From Janthinobacterium silvisoli (GTDB lineage: Bacteria > Pseudomonadota > Gammaproteobacteria > Burkholderiales > Burkholderiaceae_D), in assembly GCF_014200725.1 (NCBI RefSeq), contig NZ_JACHCL010000002.1, forward strand, positions 558,001 through 622,000: DNA of 64,000 nucleotides, read 5' to 3'. Shown here piece by piece: positions 24,567-32,613 of this stretch. Made by a program: the position numbers and the translations under genes. Within the stretch, counting starts at the first letter, position 1. Every line of letters begins with the position of its first letter. The notes under the pieces are model-generated. The model was not told the DNA's origin. It worked only from the letters and a program-made list of their open reading frames with translations, and did not search any database.

Positions 24567-26858
24567 CTAATCAAGCTTGCGCGCCACGCGAAAGCCGACG
24601 ATATCATTCGACAGCACGATGGAAAAGCCATTGCGCAAGGCCGAGCGCAGATAGCGCGGGTGGTACAGCCATGAGCCGCCGCGCAAGATGCGCCGGCTGC
24701 TGTCGCCGCCCTCTTCCCAGGCACTGCCATCGACAGGCGCGCCCTCGTAATTGTCATGCACGATGTCCTGCACCCATTCCCATACGTTGCCATGCATGTC
24801 GTACAAGCCCCAGGCATTCGGCGCAAACGTGCCCTGCGGGCTGGTGCCGCCCCGGTAGCTGCCGCGCGGGCCGCCGTTGTAGATGTACAGGCCATCGTAA
24901 TTGGCTTGCTCGGTGCTGATCGTGTCGCCCACATTGAAGGCCGTGCGCGTGCCGGCGCGGCAGGCATATTCCCATTCTGCTTCGCTGGGCAAACGATATA
25001 CCTTGCCGGTTTTTTCCGTCAGCCAGGCGATATACAGCTGCGCATCCTTCCAGCTGACTCCCACCACCGGGTGCAGATCGGTTTGCACAAAGCCGGGATT
25101 GTCCCAGTCCGTCTCCGCGCCGCCTTCCCAGCCGGTCGCCTTGACGAATGAGCGCCATTCGCCCACGCTGACCGGATGGCGCGCCAGCGCGAACGGCTGC
25201 GTGATGCCCACCCAGTGCTGCGGCGTTTCTCGCTCCAGCCAGGTCTTTTGCGAACCCGCCTTGATCGCCACCTGGTGCTCAGTCTCGTGCGCGCCCATCT
25301 GGAAACGGCCGCTGGGTATGCTCACCAGTTCCGGCCCCTGGCCCGAGCCATCGAGGAAAGCGTCGCGCAGCAAACCCTCGGCATTGACCAGTGGCGCATC
25401 GGCAGCAGCTGCTTCTGCTGACTGTGGCTGCGGCGGCGCCTGTTCGCTGGAAGCGCGGCTGGCTTGCTCCTTGCGGGCCCGCTCCTGCTCGGCGCGGTAG
25501 GCCGCTTCGGCTTTCGCCTGGATCGCCTTGCGCTGCAATTCCTGGTGCGCCTGCAGGGCGGTGGCGGCATCGGCTTCGCGCCGTGCGCGCAACTGGCCAC
25601 GCAGCGCTTCCTTGCGCAACTTGCGCGCTTCTTCCGCTTCCATCGCCCGCTGCGCTTCCTGTTCGCGGCGCAGCTTGTCCTGGCGCTGCTTTTCCACGGC
25701 CGCCGCCTGGGCCTCGACCTTGCGGCGCTGTTCCAGTTCCTCTTCACGCCGGCGCGCTTGCTTGCGTGCCTCTTCGGCTGCCAGCGCCGCCTGCTTTTGC
25801 TGTTCGACCAGGCGTGACTGCTCCTGGCGCGCCAGTTCGGCCAGTTCTTCGGGCGACGGTCCGGCGGCACGCTCCAGCGCTTCGAGCAAGGCTTGCACCG
25901 ATTGCGGACGCAATTCCGGCGTCAGCGAAAAGCCGTTCTGCAGCACTTGCCATTGCGCTGCATTGAGTGCTTGCGGCGCGGACGGCAAATGGTCCGCGCT
26001 GCGCGCATCGTCAAACGGCATGCGCCCTTCGAGCATCTGGTAAATCATCACGGCCACCGCATACACGTCCAGGCGCGGGCTGGGCTGGCGCTGGTGCGTG
26101 CCCGCTTCGGGCGCGCGATAACCGTGCGTGCCCGCGTTCGGCGTTTCCAGTCCCAGGCTGCTGCCCGCATTGCGCACGCGCGAAGCGATGCCGTAATCGA
26201 GCAGCTTAACGTCGCCCTTGGCCGTCAGGAAGACATTGCCCGGCTTGATGTCGCGGTGTACCAGCTTGTGTTTTTCCCAGGCATACGACAGGGCTTCAGC
26301 CACCGGATGCAGCAATTGCTGCACGGTCGCCAGCGGCAGCCGTCCCTCGCGCGCCAGATAATGCTCGAGGTCTTCGCCATCGAGGCATTCCATAATGATG
26401 AAATAGCTGGCCGTGGCCGGATCCTGCGCCCATTCATACACGCGCACGATGTTTTCATGTGCGAGTTTTCTCGCCTGCGTGGCTTCCTCGATCAGCAGCC
26501 GGGCGTGCGTGGCGCTCTGCGTCAGCTGCGGTGGCAAAATCTTCAGGGCCACCATTTCGCTGCTGCCCAGCTCCGCATGCGTGGCCAGGTCGGTTGCCTG
26601 CCACACCTGGCCCATGCCGCCCGTGGCGATCAGCCTTTCAAGCCGGTAGCGGCGGTTTTGCGGGCCGATTTCCTGCCCGGTCATGAAGCCCAGCTCCGTG
26701 CCCTGGCGTACCGGCGCAGACGCGGCTACGCCGCCCGGCGGCGCGTACTCGGCGTCGAGGATGGCGTTCTTGCGGTGTTCAAATTCCTGCTCGCTGAGCA
26801 GCCCATCATCATGCAGGGCGCGCAGTTCTCGCAGTTTATCTCGTGCTTTTTGCATCAT
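24567..26858 (-). CDS. Ser/Thr kinase with SHOCT, coiled coil and FGE-like domain
   Basis: The product is 763 aa. Residues 5-35 form a SHOCT-like motif (LRELRALHDDGLLSEQEFEHR). The kinase spans about 70-330 with a Gly loop (ATGGMGQVW), Lys106 in VALKIL, HRDIKPGN at 201 and DYG at 221 in place of DFG. Residues 335-480 are a charged coiled coil. From about 510 to the end is a formylglycine-enzyme (FGE-sulfatase) fold with GVSWKDAQLYIAWL, LPSEAEWEYACRAG, WEWVQD and GFRVARKL. The catalytic cysteines of true FGE are missing: the RGGS motif is followed by WLYHPRYLRSALRN. So the domain is probably a binding module. It follows the SPFH gene by 19 bases. Cytoplasmic, no membrane segment. Confidence 0.92.
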   Translation of the reverse strand: MMQKARDKLRELRALHDDGLLSEQEFEHRKNAILDAEYAPPGGVAASAPVRQGTELGFMTGQEIGPQNRRYRLERLIATGGMGQVWQATDLATHAELGSSEMVALKILPPQLTQSATHARLLIEEATQARKLAHENIVRVYEWAQDPATASYFIIMECLDGEDLEHYLAREGRLPLATVQQLLHPVAEALSYAWEKHKLVHRDIKPGNVFLTAKGDVKLLDYGIASRVRNAGSSLGLETPNAGTHGYRAPEAGTHQRQPSPRLDVYAVAVMIYQMLEGRMPFDDARSADHLPSAPQALNAAQWQVLQNGFSLTPELRPQSVQALLEALERAAGPSPEELAELARQEQSRLVEQQKQAALAAEEARKQARRREEELEQRRKVEAQAAAVEKQRQDKLRREQEAQRAMEAEEARKLRKEALRGQLRARREADAATALQAHQELQRKAIQAKAEAAYRAEQERARKEQASRASSEQAPPQPQSAEAAAADAPLVNAEGLLRDAFLDGSGQGPELVSIPSGRFQMGAHETEHQVAIKAGSQKTWLERETPQHWVGITQPFALARHPVSVGEWRSFVKATGWEGGAETDWDNPGFVQTDLHPVVGVSWKDAQLYIAWLTEKTGKVYRLPSEAEWEYACRAGTRTAFNVGDTISTEQANYDGLYIYNGGPRGSYRGGTSPQGTFAPNAWGLYDMHGNVWEWVQDIVHDNYEGAPVDGSAWEEGGDSSRRILRGGSWLYHPRYLRSALRNGFSIVLSNDIVGFRVARKLD

Positions 26859-26877
26859 CTCAGGTGAAACACTTCCT

Positions 26878-29103
26878 TCAAGGCTGCAGGGCTACGCCGC
26901 AGGTGGCGCAAAATTTATCTTCTGGGTGACCGGTCCGCTGCGCATGGCCGTTCTGGCAGCAAGCCGTTTTCGGCGGCGCGCTCACCTCCGGCAACTGGCG
27001 CCGCTCGCGCTCGGCCTGGCCTTCCCTATCCCGATATGCGCGCTCCTGGGCCACACTCTCTTGCGCCATGCGCATGGCGTCCAGCGGCGCGACACTGTTT
27101 TCGGCCGCCGCCAGCGCCGCCAGCGCGTGTATCTGTTCGGCGCTCATGCCGGCCTGCAGCTGTGCCTTGAGCACTTGCGCCAGCGCGCCCGCATTCGGCC
27201 CGGCCGCCATCGCCACCTTGCCCGTATCGCTCAGGCTGCCGATCTTTTCGATGCGGTCGATGTCGATGCGCGCCAGCTCGGCGGCATGCGCCTGCCGTGC
27301 CAGCAACGCTTCGTATTCACCCTTCCAGCGCGCGTAATCGCTGTCGCGCTGCTGCGCCATGCCCAGCAGTTCACGCTGCCATTGCGCTTCGTGTTCCAGC
27401 TGGCGCAGCTGCTGGCGCTGTTCCTCCACGGCCAGCGCGTCGAGCTGCGCCAGGTGCGCCTGCTGCTGCAACTGGCGCGCATGCACGCCATCCGCCTCGA
27501 TGGTGCGCAGCAGTTTTTCCTGCTGCGCGATGGCGTCCTCGCGCGCGCCGCCACGGCGCAGGGCAGCGACCTTTTCGGCCACTTCGGCCGCCTGCACCTG
27601 GGCGACTTCATCCTTGTGCGCTTCGGCCCGCAGCAATTCGCGCTGGCGCGCCAGCTGCATCTGGTCTTCCCATTCCTGTACCCGCTGCGCTTCACGCTCG
27701 CGCGCGGCGTTGGCCAGCACGGCTCCTTGCCAGACGGCCTTGTGCTGCTCCGCTTCCAGCTGCGCTTCGCGCTGGGCCGCATCCGCCTCTGCCTGGCGCA
27801 AGCGCGCCAGCTGCGCGCGGCGGCCCGCCTCGTCATCGATCAGCAGCGCGCTTTCCACCTGCTGCGCGATCGACTGCAAATGCACCTGGTGCGTAAAACG
27901 CTGCTGCGCCAGTTGGATCTGTTCGCGCCCGTTCAGCTGCGACAATTCCAGTTCGCTGCGCATCTTGATGGCCGCCAGCGCACGCACATGTTCCCAGTGT
28001 GCCGCTTCGTCGGCGCGCTGCGCACCTTTCTTTGCCAAAACCTGTTCCAACTCGCCCAGCGCCTCGGCCGCTCCGTGGTCGAGCGCCTGGCGCCGCGACT
28101 TTGATTCCAGGATGCGGCCATACAGGTCGATCTGGCGTCCGCGCAATGCTTGCAGGCGTTCCGCTTCCTGGTGCGCCAGCTCGGCCGCTTCCACCGTGGC
28201 ATCCTGCCGCAGTTCGGCGCGGCGGTGTGCATGGCGCGCCTTTTGTTCTTCGCTGCGGATGCGCTGCCATTCCTGTTCATCGTATAGCTGGTCGGCCCGC
28301 TGCATCTCTTCCACGCCGTGCTCCGGTGCGCCACCCAGCCACAAGGTGCCGATAGTGGTATCGCCATCGCTGCTGCCAGCTTGTTTGTCATGGCGCAGGG
28401 TCAGCGTTTCCACGCGCGCCACGGCCAGGCCCGACTGGGCCAGGCGCTGTGTCAGCGACGACGACAGGCGCTCATTCAATTGCGGGCGCAGGTCGGCATT
28501 GGCGTCCATCTCGCGCAGCGCGCGGCTGCCCGTAAATTCCAGCGCAATCTGGCGTACCGACGGCAGCAGCAAGGCGTGCAGGTGGGCGCGCGTGACGGCG
28601 CCGGGAGCGCGCATGAACTGGCGCGCGAACGCGTCGGGCTGGCCCAGCGCGATATCGATGCGCAAGGTGGCGGCAATGCCCAGCAATTCCGTGCTGGCCA
28701 GGTCGGGCAAGTCGAACTCCAGCGCCAAGGCGTCGGCGCGCGCGATCAGCACTTCGGCCGGGCGCGCCGGCAACAGGGCCGGCAAGCGCGCAAAAAAGGC
28801 CGCGCTATCGTAGTCGCCGGCAGGTAGCAAGTTAAAAGCATCCGATTGCACGATCCAGGCACGCGACTCAAGCGGCACCTGCAAGCGCTTGGCCGCAGCA
28901 CCGAACAGCGAAGTCAGTTCGCGCAGACCAAAAAACAGGGCCAGCTGATCGTCGGCCAGGCGCCACTGGTTGGCATGCAGCACAGTTTCGCTGCCGGGCG
29001 CGCCCAGCGACAGGCCGCATTGTCCGCAATAGCCGGCGGCGGCGCCGTTCTTGTGTTCGCAGCGCGGACAGCGGGCGCCGCCAAAACCAAACAGTTGGAA
29101 CAT
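26878..29103 (-). CDS. SPFH-like protein with zinc ribbons at both ends
   Basis: The product is 741 aa. A four-Cys zinc ribbon opens it (Cys12, 15, 26, 29: CPRC and CGQCG). An SPFH/band-7-like domain follows (about residues 40-250, with RAWIVQSDAFNLLPAGDYD and a segment typical of that fold). Residues 260-640 are a long Ala/Gln/Glu-rich coiled coil. A second Cys cluster (CCQNGH, CATCG) ends the protein. AGGAG lies 6 bases before the ATG. It heads an operon with the kinase, so it may be a scaffold that presents or receives the kinase. The SPFH call is from pattern only. Confidence 0.75.
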   Translation of the reverse strand: MFQLFGFGGARCPRCEHKNGAAAGYCGQCGLSLGAPGSETVLHANQWRLADDQLALFFGLRELTSLFGAAAKRLQVPLESRAWIVQSDAFNLLPAGDYDSAAFFARLPALLPARPAEVLIARADALALEFDLPDLASTELLGIAATLRIDIALGQPDAFARQFMRAPGAVTRAHLHALLLPSVRQIALEFTGSRALREMDANADLRPQLNERLSSSLTQRLAQSGLAVARVETLTLRHDKQAGSSDGDTTIGTLWLGGAPEHGVEEMQRADQLYDEQEWQRIRSEEQKARHAHRRAELRQDATVEAAELAHQEAERLQALRGRQIDLYGRILESKSRRQALDHGAAEALGELEQVLAKKGAQRADEAAHWEHVRALAAIKMRSELELSQLNGREQIQLAQQRFTHQVHLQSIAQQVESALLIDDEAGRRAQLARLRQAEADAAQREAQLEAEQHKAVWQGAVLANAAREREAQRVQEWEDQMQLARQRELLRAEAHKDEVAQVQAAEVAEKVAALRRGGAREDAIAQQEKLLRTIEADGVHARQLQQQAHLAQLDALAVEEQRQQLRQLEHEAQWQRELLGMAQQRDSDYARWKGEYEALLARQAHAAELARIDIDRIEKIGSLSDTGKVAMAAGPNAGALAQVLKAQLQAGMSAEQIHALAALAAAENSVAPLDAMRMAQESVAQERAYRDREGQAERERRQLPEVSAPPKTACCQNGHAQRTGHPEDKFCATCGVALQP

Positions 29104-29426
29104 GTGTGACTCCTGAAGATATTGTTGTGCCCACCCGACCAGGCCGCCATGCCGATTCTAGCAGGGTGGCTGGCCTGACACTGCCTTGCACCTTTGATAT
29201 GCAGTTTTAAATAATGCCATACGGCAATTGCATTCATATCTGCGGATACAGGGCTATTTAGCCCTCAATTCAGACGGTGGCGCCAGTTGCCTGGCTTGCA
29301 AGCGTTTCAGCGCTGTTTTTTTGCAGGTCATCCCGCTAAAACCACGGCTGGTCGCAAGTCCATGGCGCCATGGGCGGCAGGTGGCTACAGTGCATCCATA
29401 CCCACCCGCCCCCGAAAGGAACGATC
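29104..29426. other. Gap upstream of the SPFH/kinase operon
   Basis: 323 bases between divergent transcription units. No gene is supported. CTACAGTGCATCC at 29384-29396 resembles the TATAGTCCATTCC promoter element at 29762 and may be the -10 region of the small gene at 29427. GGGCTATTTAGCCC (29252-29265) is a short palindrome. Confidence 0.4.
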
Positions 29427-29666
29427 ATGAAAAATACCCTGAAAAACATGGAAATCATCTTCACCGTCGCTGCGGCCATCGCCTGTTCAGCCAGCTATGT
29501 CAGCTTTATGCAGCCGCCAGCGGCTAATACGGCCCAGGCCGCTTCCTCGGCCAGCATGCCCGTCGTCACCATCAGCGCCAAGCGCATGACAGCGGAAGAG
29601 AAACAAATTTCGCTGATGCAAGAGCGCCAGGCACTGCTGACCACCCCTGCCATCCATACGCTGTAA
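29427..29666 (+). CDS. Small membrane-anchored or exported protein, 79 aa
   Basis: The start is the ATG at 29427 with AAAGGAACG upstream. Residues 10-27 (IFTVAAAIACSASYVSFM) form one hydrophobic helix, a signal anchor or uncleaved signal. The rest is short and polar, with VVTISAKRMTAEEKQISLMQ, a pattern I associate with small conserved hypotheticals of this family. No known function. It is followed 134 bases later by the YXWGXW-type gene on the same strand. Confidence 0.7.
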   Translation: MKNTLKNMEIIFTVAAAIACSASYVSFMQPPAANTAQAASSASMPVVTISAKRMTAEEKQISLMQERQALLTTPAIHTL

Positions 29667-29716
29667 GGCTATCCTTGTATCGGAAACGGATACATCGCTT
29701 GCAAGCATTGTGTCAG

Positions 29717-29770
29717 ATGTAATAAGTTGCTTCAAAGCCCAAATTACCACCGGCAAATCGCTATAGTCCA
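29717..29770 (+). promoter_or_regulatory. Promoter with conserved upstream box, copy B
   Basis: ATGTAATAAGTTG (29717-29729) and TATAGTCCA (29762-29770), 32 bases apart, exactly as at 13262-13315. It serves the exported protein at 29801. Confidence 0.6.
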
Positions 29771-29800
29771 TTCCATGCCACCACCGAAATGGAGTAGAAC

Positions 29801-30382
29801 ATGAACCGCCTCACGCAACCCCTCGCCGTCTACGCAGCAGCTGTACTCGCCGTCAGCGCATGCGCCTTCCTGCCTACGCAAGCCATGGCGCAAAGCCGGG
29901 TTGACGTGAGCATCGTTGTCAACAACGCCCCGCCTGCACCCCGCTTCGAAAGCGTGCCGCCGCCGCGCCGCGGTTATGTCTGGGCGCCGGGCTACTGGGA
30001 CTGGGATGGCCACCACCATGTCTGGAACAGGGGCGTGTGGGTGCGCGAACAGGGCGGCAACCAATACCGCAGCGCCGTCTGGGTACAGCAAGGCAATGGC
30101 TGGCGCCTGGACCGTGGCGGCTGGGTGACGGTGCAGCCGCAACCCGTGGTCTACGAAGAAGTCGTCGTCGCCCCGCCGCCGCCGCGCTTTGAACGCGTGC
30201 CGCATCCGCGTTACGGCTACGTGTGGGCGCCCGGCCACTGGGAATGGCGCGCCCGCAGCTACGCCTGGTCGCCAGGCGTATGGATTGCCGAACGCCCCGG
30301 CTATGTGTATGCGGCGCCGGTCTGGAGCCAGCGCGGTGGCCGCTGGCACATGCAAGAAGGACGCTGGTCGCCCCGTGGTTGA
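29801..30382 (+). CDS. Exported YXWGXW/WXXGXW repeat protein
   Basis: The product is 193 aa with a signal peptide ending QAMAQ. It carries repeated aromatic units (GYVWAPGYWDWDG, VWNRGVWVRE, GYVWAPGHWEWR, AWSPGVWI) of the YXWGXW family, which are thought to be periplasmic or surface proteins. Two halves of the sequence repeat each other (PAPRFESVPPPRRGYVWAPG and PPPRFERVPHPRYGYVWAPG), pointing to internal duplication. GGAG lies before the ATG. It shares a promoter type with the glycine-zipper gene at 13361. Confidence 0.9.
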   Translation: MNRLTQPLAVYAAAVLAVSACAFLPTQAMAQSRVDVSIVVNNAPPAPRFESVPPPRRGYVWAPGYWDWDGHHHVWNRGVWVREQGGNQYRSAVWVQQGNGWRLDRGGWVTVQPQPVVYEEVVVAPPPPRFERVPHPRYGYVWAPGHWEWRARSYAWSPGVWIAERPGYVYAAPVWSQRGGRWHMQEGRWSPRG

Positions 30383-30384
30383 GA

Positions 30385-30502
30385 ACACCGAATAAAACCT
30401 GCTGCGCGTCGGCATAGGCGGCCTGCGATGCTCAACGTACCTTCGTACGGCTGCGCTTCTTAACCACCTCTTCCTTCCGCTCGCTACGGTTTTATTCGGT
30501 GT
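30385..30502. repeat. 118-bp element framed by 15-bp inverted repeats
   Basis: ACACCGAATAAAACC (30385-30399) and GGTTTTATTCGGTGT (30488-30502) are perfect inverted copies. Inside are CGTAC-CTTC-GTACG and the motif GCTGCGCTTCTTAACC. It looks like a mobile or MITE/REP-like intergenic element rather than a gene. No open frame or transposase is present. Confidence 0.65.
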
Positions 30503-30525
30503 CGATGCGAAGTATTCATTAATTG

Positions 30526-30563
30526 TGACAAGGCCGCCACAGCGGGCGGCCTTTGTCATTTTC
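30526..30563 (+). terminator. Strong hairpin before the ZntB-like gene
   Basis: TGACAAGGCCGCC and GGCGGCCTTTGTCA pair almost fully, with one bulged T and a 6-base loop, followed by TTTTCC. It likely ends the transcript of the YXWGXW-type gene. Confidence 0.75.
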
Positions 30564-30622
30564 CTGTCATCTGGCTGTCATATACTAGCTGCAAGAATGC
30601 TTTGCGCAGAAAGTCAATCACG

Positions 30623-31651
30623 ATGGCGATGGAAACTGCCGGTTTTACTTACGGCTCCGATACCTCAGGCCTGGTCTGGGGTTTTTTGTTTGGCCGGACG
30701 GCGCAGCCGCTGGCGCTCGATTCAAACGCGGCGCAAGCCTGGCTGGACAACAGCGCCACCCATCCGCCCCACGAATTCGTCTGGCTGCACTTCAACCTGT
30801 CGCATGCGGCGTGCGAACGCTGGCTGCAAACGCATACCAGCCTGGCCGCGGAATTTTATGAAACCCTGCACCAGGGGTCGCGCTCGACGCGCATCGAGCA
30901 GGCTGAAAACACCTTGATCGCCGTGGTCAACGATGTGGTGCACAATTTTTCCTTCGAGGCGTCCGATATCGCCACCATGTGGTCCAGCGTGGCGCAAAAC
31001 CTGGTCATCACGGCCCGCCGCGCGCCGCTGCAATCGATAGAACGCCTGCGCCAGGCCGTGATCAAGAATCACGAGCCGATACGTTCGTCGGTGGAATTGC
31101 TGATCCATCTGCTGCGCGACCAGGCCGACGTGCTGGTCAACATCGTGCGCGACGCCGTAGCCCGCGTCGACGATATCGAAGACCATCTATTGTCCGGGCG
31201 CCTGACGCCCAAGCGCAGCGACCTGGGCGCCATGCGCCGTGTACTGGTGCGGCTGCAGCGCCTGCTGGCGCCGGAGCCGGCTGCCCTGTTCCGCCTGCTG
31301 CAGCGGCCGCCTTCATGGATTTCGGAACTCGACAGCCTGGAATTGCGCCAATCGACGGAAGAATTTTCGGTGGTGCTGAGCGATATGTCGTCGCTGCAGG
31401 AACGCATCAAGCTGCTGCAGGAAGAAATCGCCGCCAGCGTCAACGAGGGCAATAACCGCAGCCTGTTCGTGCTGACCATCGTCACGGTGCTGGCCCTGCC
31501 GATCAACATCATCGCCGGCATGCTGGGCATGAACGTGGGCGGCATCCCGCTGGCCCAGCATCCGCAGGGCTTCTGGATCATCGTCGCCCTGATCGTCACG
31601 TTCACGGTGGTGGCAGGCTGGATCGTGGCGCGCATACAAAGAAATAACTGA
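30623..31651 (+). CDS. CorA-family ion transporter, ZntB-like
   Basis: The product is 342 aa. A large cytoplasmic domain with a long helix precedes two C-terminal membrane segments (LTIVTVLALPINIIAG and FWIIVALIVTFTVVAGWIV). The signature between them is GMNVGGIP, the variant found in ZntB zinc transporters, where CorA has GMN plus a different loop. The ATG at 30623 is chosen; a TTG at 30602 is in frame. ZntB carries Zn2+ with protons. It is a single gene behind a terminator. Confidence 0.9.
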   Translation: MAMETAGFTYGSDTSGLVWGFLFGRTAQPLALDSNAAQAWLDNSATHPPHEFVWLHFNLSHAACERWLQTHTSLAAEFYETLHQGSRSTRIEQAENTLIAVVNDVVHNFSFEASDIATMWSSVAQNLVITARRAPLQSIERLRQAVIKNHEPIRSSVELLIHLLRDQADVLVNIVRDAVARVDDIEDHLLSGRLTPKRSDLGAMRRVLVRLQRLLAPEPAALFRLLQRPPSWISELDSLELRQSTEEFSVVLSDMSSLQERIKLLQEEIAASVNEGNNRSLFVLTIVTVLALPINIIAGMLGMNVGGIPLAQHPQGFWIIVALIVTFTVVAGWIVARIQRNN

Positions 31652-31692
31652 CGCCAGGACGAGCGGCAAACACCGTTCGCCCCGTTTTCACC

Positions 31693-32100
31693 TTAACGGT
31701 GGAATTCGCCGGCGCGCTCGGGCTGGTAGACGATTTCCTCGATCTTCACCTTGACCACGCCACCCGGCATGGGCCAGGCGATGCTGTCGCCCACCGACAA
31801 GCCCAGCAGCGCGCTGCCGACTGGCGCCAGCACGGAAATGCGGTCAGCCTGGCCGTCGACGTCTTTCGGGTACACCAGGGTCAGGCAGAATTCTTCCCTG
31901 TTCTCGACCGTGAAGCGCACGGTCGAATTCATCGTCACCACGGTCGGCGGAATCTCTTGCGGCTCCAGCACATCGGCGCGGCCCAGCTCATCGAGCAAAG
32001 CGGCCTTATCGGGCGACAAGTTATTTCCCAAGGCATACAACAATGTTTCCAGTCGTTCCACGTCTTGTGATGACAAAATTATTTTTGGTTTCTTTTCCAA
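31693..32100 (-). CDS. rnk: Rnk, regulator of nucleoside diphosphate kinase
   Basis: The product is 135 aa with a C-terminal GreA/GreB-like FKBP domain (FCLTLVYPKDVD, ISVLAPVGSALLGLSVGDSI and the motif with MPGG). Rnk binds RNA polymerase at the secondary channel. The start is a TTG at 32100 with GTGAGG 5-6 bases upstream, giving MEKKPKIILSSQDVERLETLL, which matches the family N-terminus; no ATG fits. It is convergent with the ZntB-like gene. Confidence 0.92.
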   Translation of the reverse strand: MEKKPKIILSSQDVERLETLLYALGNNLSPDKAALLDELGRADVLEPQEIPPTVVTMNSTVRFTVENREEFCLTLVYPKDVDGQADRISVLAPVGSALLGLSVGDSIAWPMPGGVVKVKIEEIVYQPERAGEFHR

Positions 32101-32128
32101 GATATCCTCACTGATCAATATTTACACC

Positions 32129-32164
32129 GCGATTCAAGCGGCGATACATGCGGCGATACAAGCA
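32129..32164. repeat. Three 12-bp tandem repeats upstream of rnk
   Basis: GCGATTCAAGCG, GCGATACATGCG and GCGATACAAGCA follow without gap, one about every helical turn, 29-64 bases before the rnk TTG start. They may be a binding array or a slippage site in the rnk leader. Confidence 0.6.
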
Positions 32165-32523
32165 ACGTCCTGTTTTGCGGGCGGCAAGGCGCACACGACA
32201 AAACAAACGACATTAGAACGCCCATCTTCGACGGATTATGGACGAACTCGGCGGGCAAGGCCATAGCGTTCGGCTGTTCCCCTCTAAAATTTATTAGAAT
32301 CAATGACTTGCAAGATGCGATTTACAGCGGAAATTAAAATAAAGCAGAAATACCGCAGCAGAGCAGCATTTTCCTCGCGACAGCCATCGGCTTTATTTAC
32401 TGAAAGCATGTCTTTACACAAGAAAAAACAGACGCTGAAAAAAAGATTAGAATCGCCTTTGAACATTATCCAAAAGACATGAGTGAAATTTTATATGCTG
32501 GCGCCTGACTTGAGGAGCTTACG
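32165..32523. other. AT-rich gap upstream of rnk and of the GGDEF gene
   Basis: About 360 bases. Short frames exist on both strands, such as a 60-codon one on the minus strand at 32284-32466, but none has a ribosome site. It probably carries the divergent promoters. Confidence 0.35.
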
Positions 32524-32613
32524 ATGGTTTTAACAGACGGAAATTAAGAGATGGCGGGGCAAGCCAACATCAAACAGGACGGCACGCTGTTCTGGCCAGG
32601 AGCCGCACCGTGA
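32524..32613 (+). other. Two short leader frames before the GGDEF-EAL gene
   Basis: ATG at 32524, after a strong GAGGAG, encodes MVLTDGN and stops. ATG at 32551 encodes MAGQANIKQDGTLFWPGAAP and stops with a TGA (32611-32613) that overlaps the GTG start at 32610. Both are in the same frame, separated by a single TAA and GAG. They may be translation-coupling leaders or a decayed short gene. Confidence 0.4.

Noticed and set aside
24567..25330. Diversity-generating retroelement target, because the kinase ends in an FGE/C-type-lectin-like domain
   Set aside because: No reverse transcriptase, template repeat or adenine-mutated variable repeat was seen nearby.
32284..32466. 60-codon frame upstream of the GGDEF-EAL gene, minus strand
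   Set aside because: No ribosome site; composition follows the AT-rich gap.
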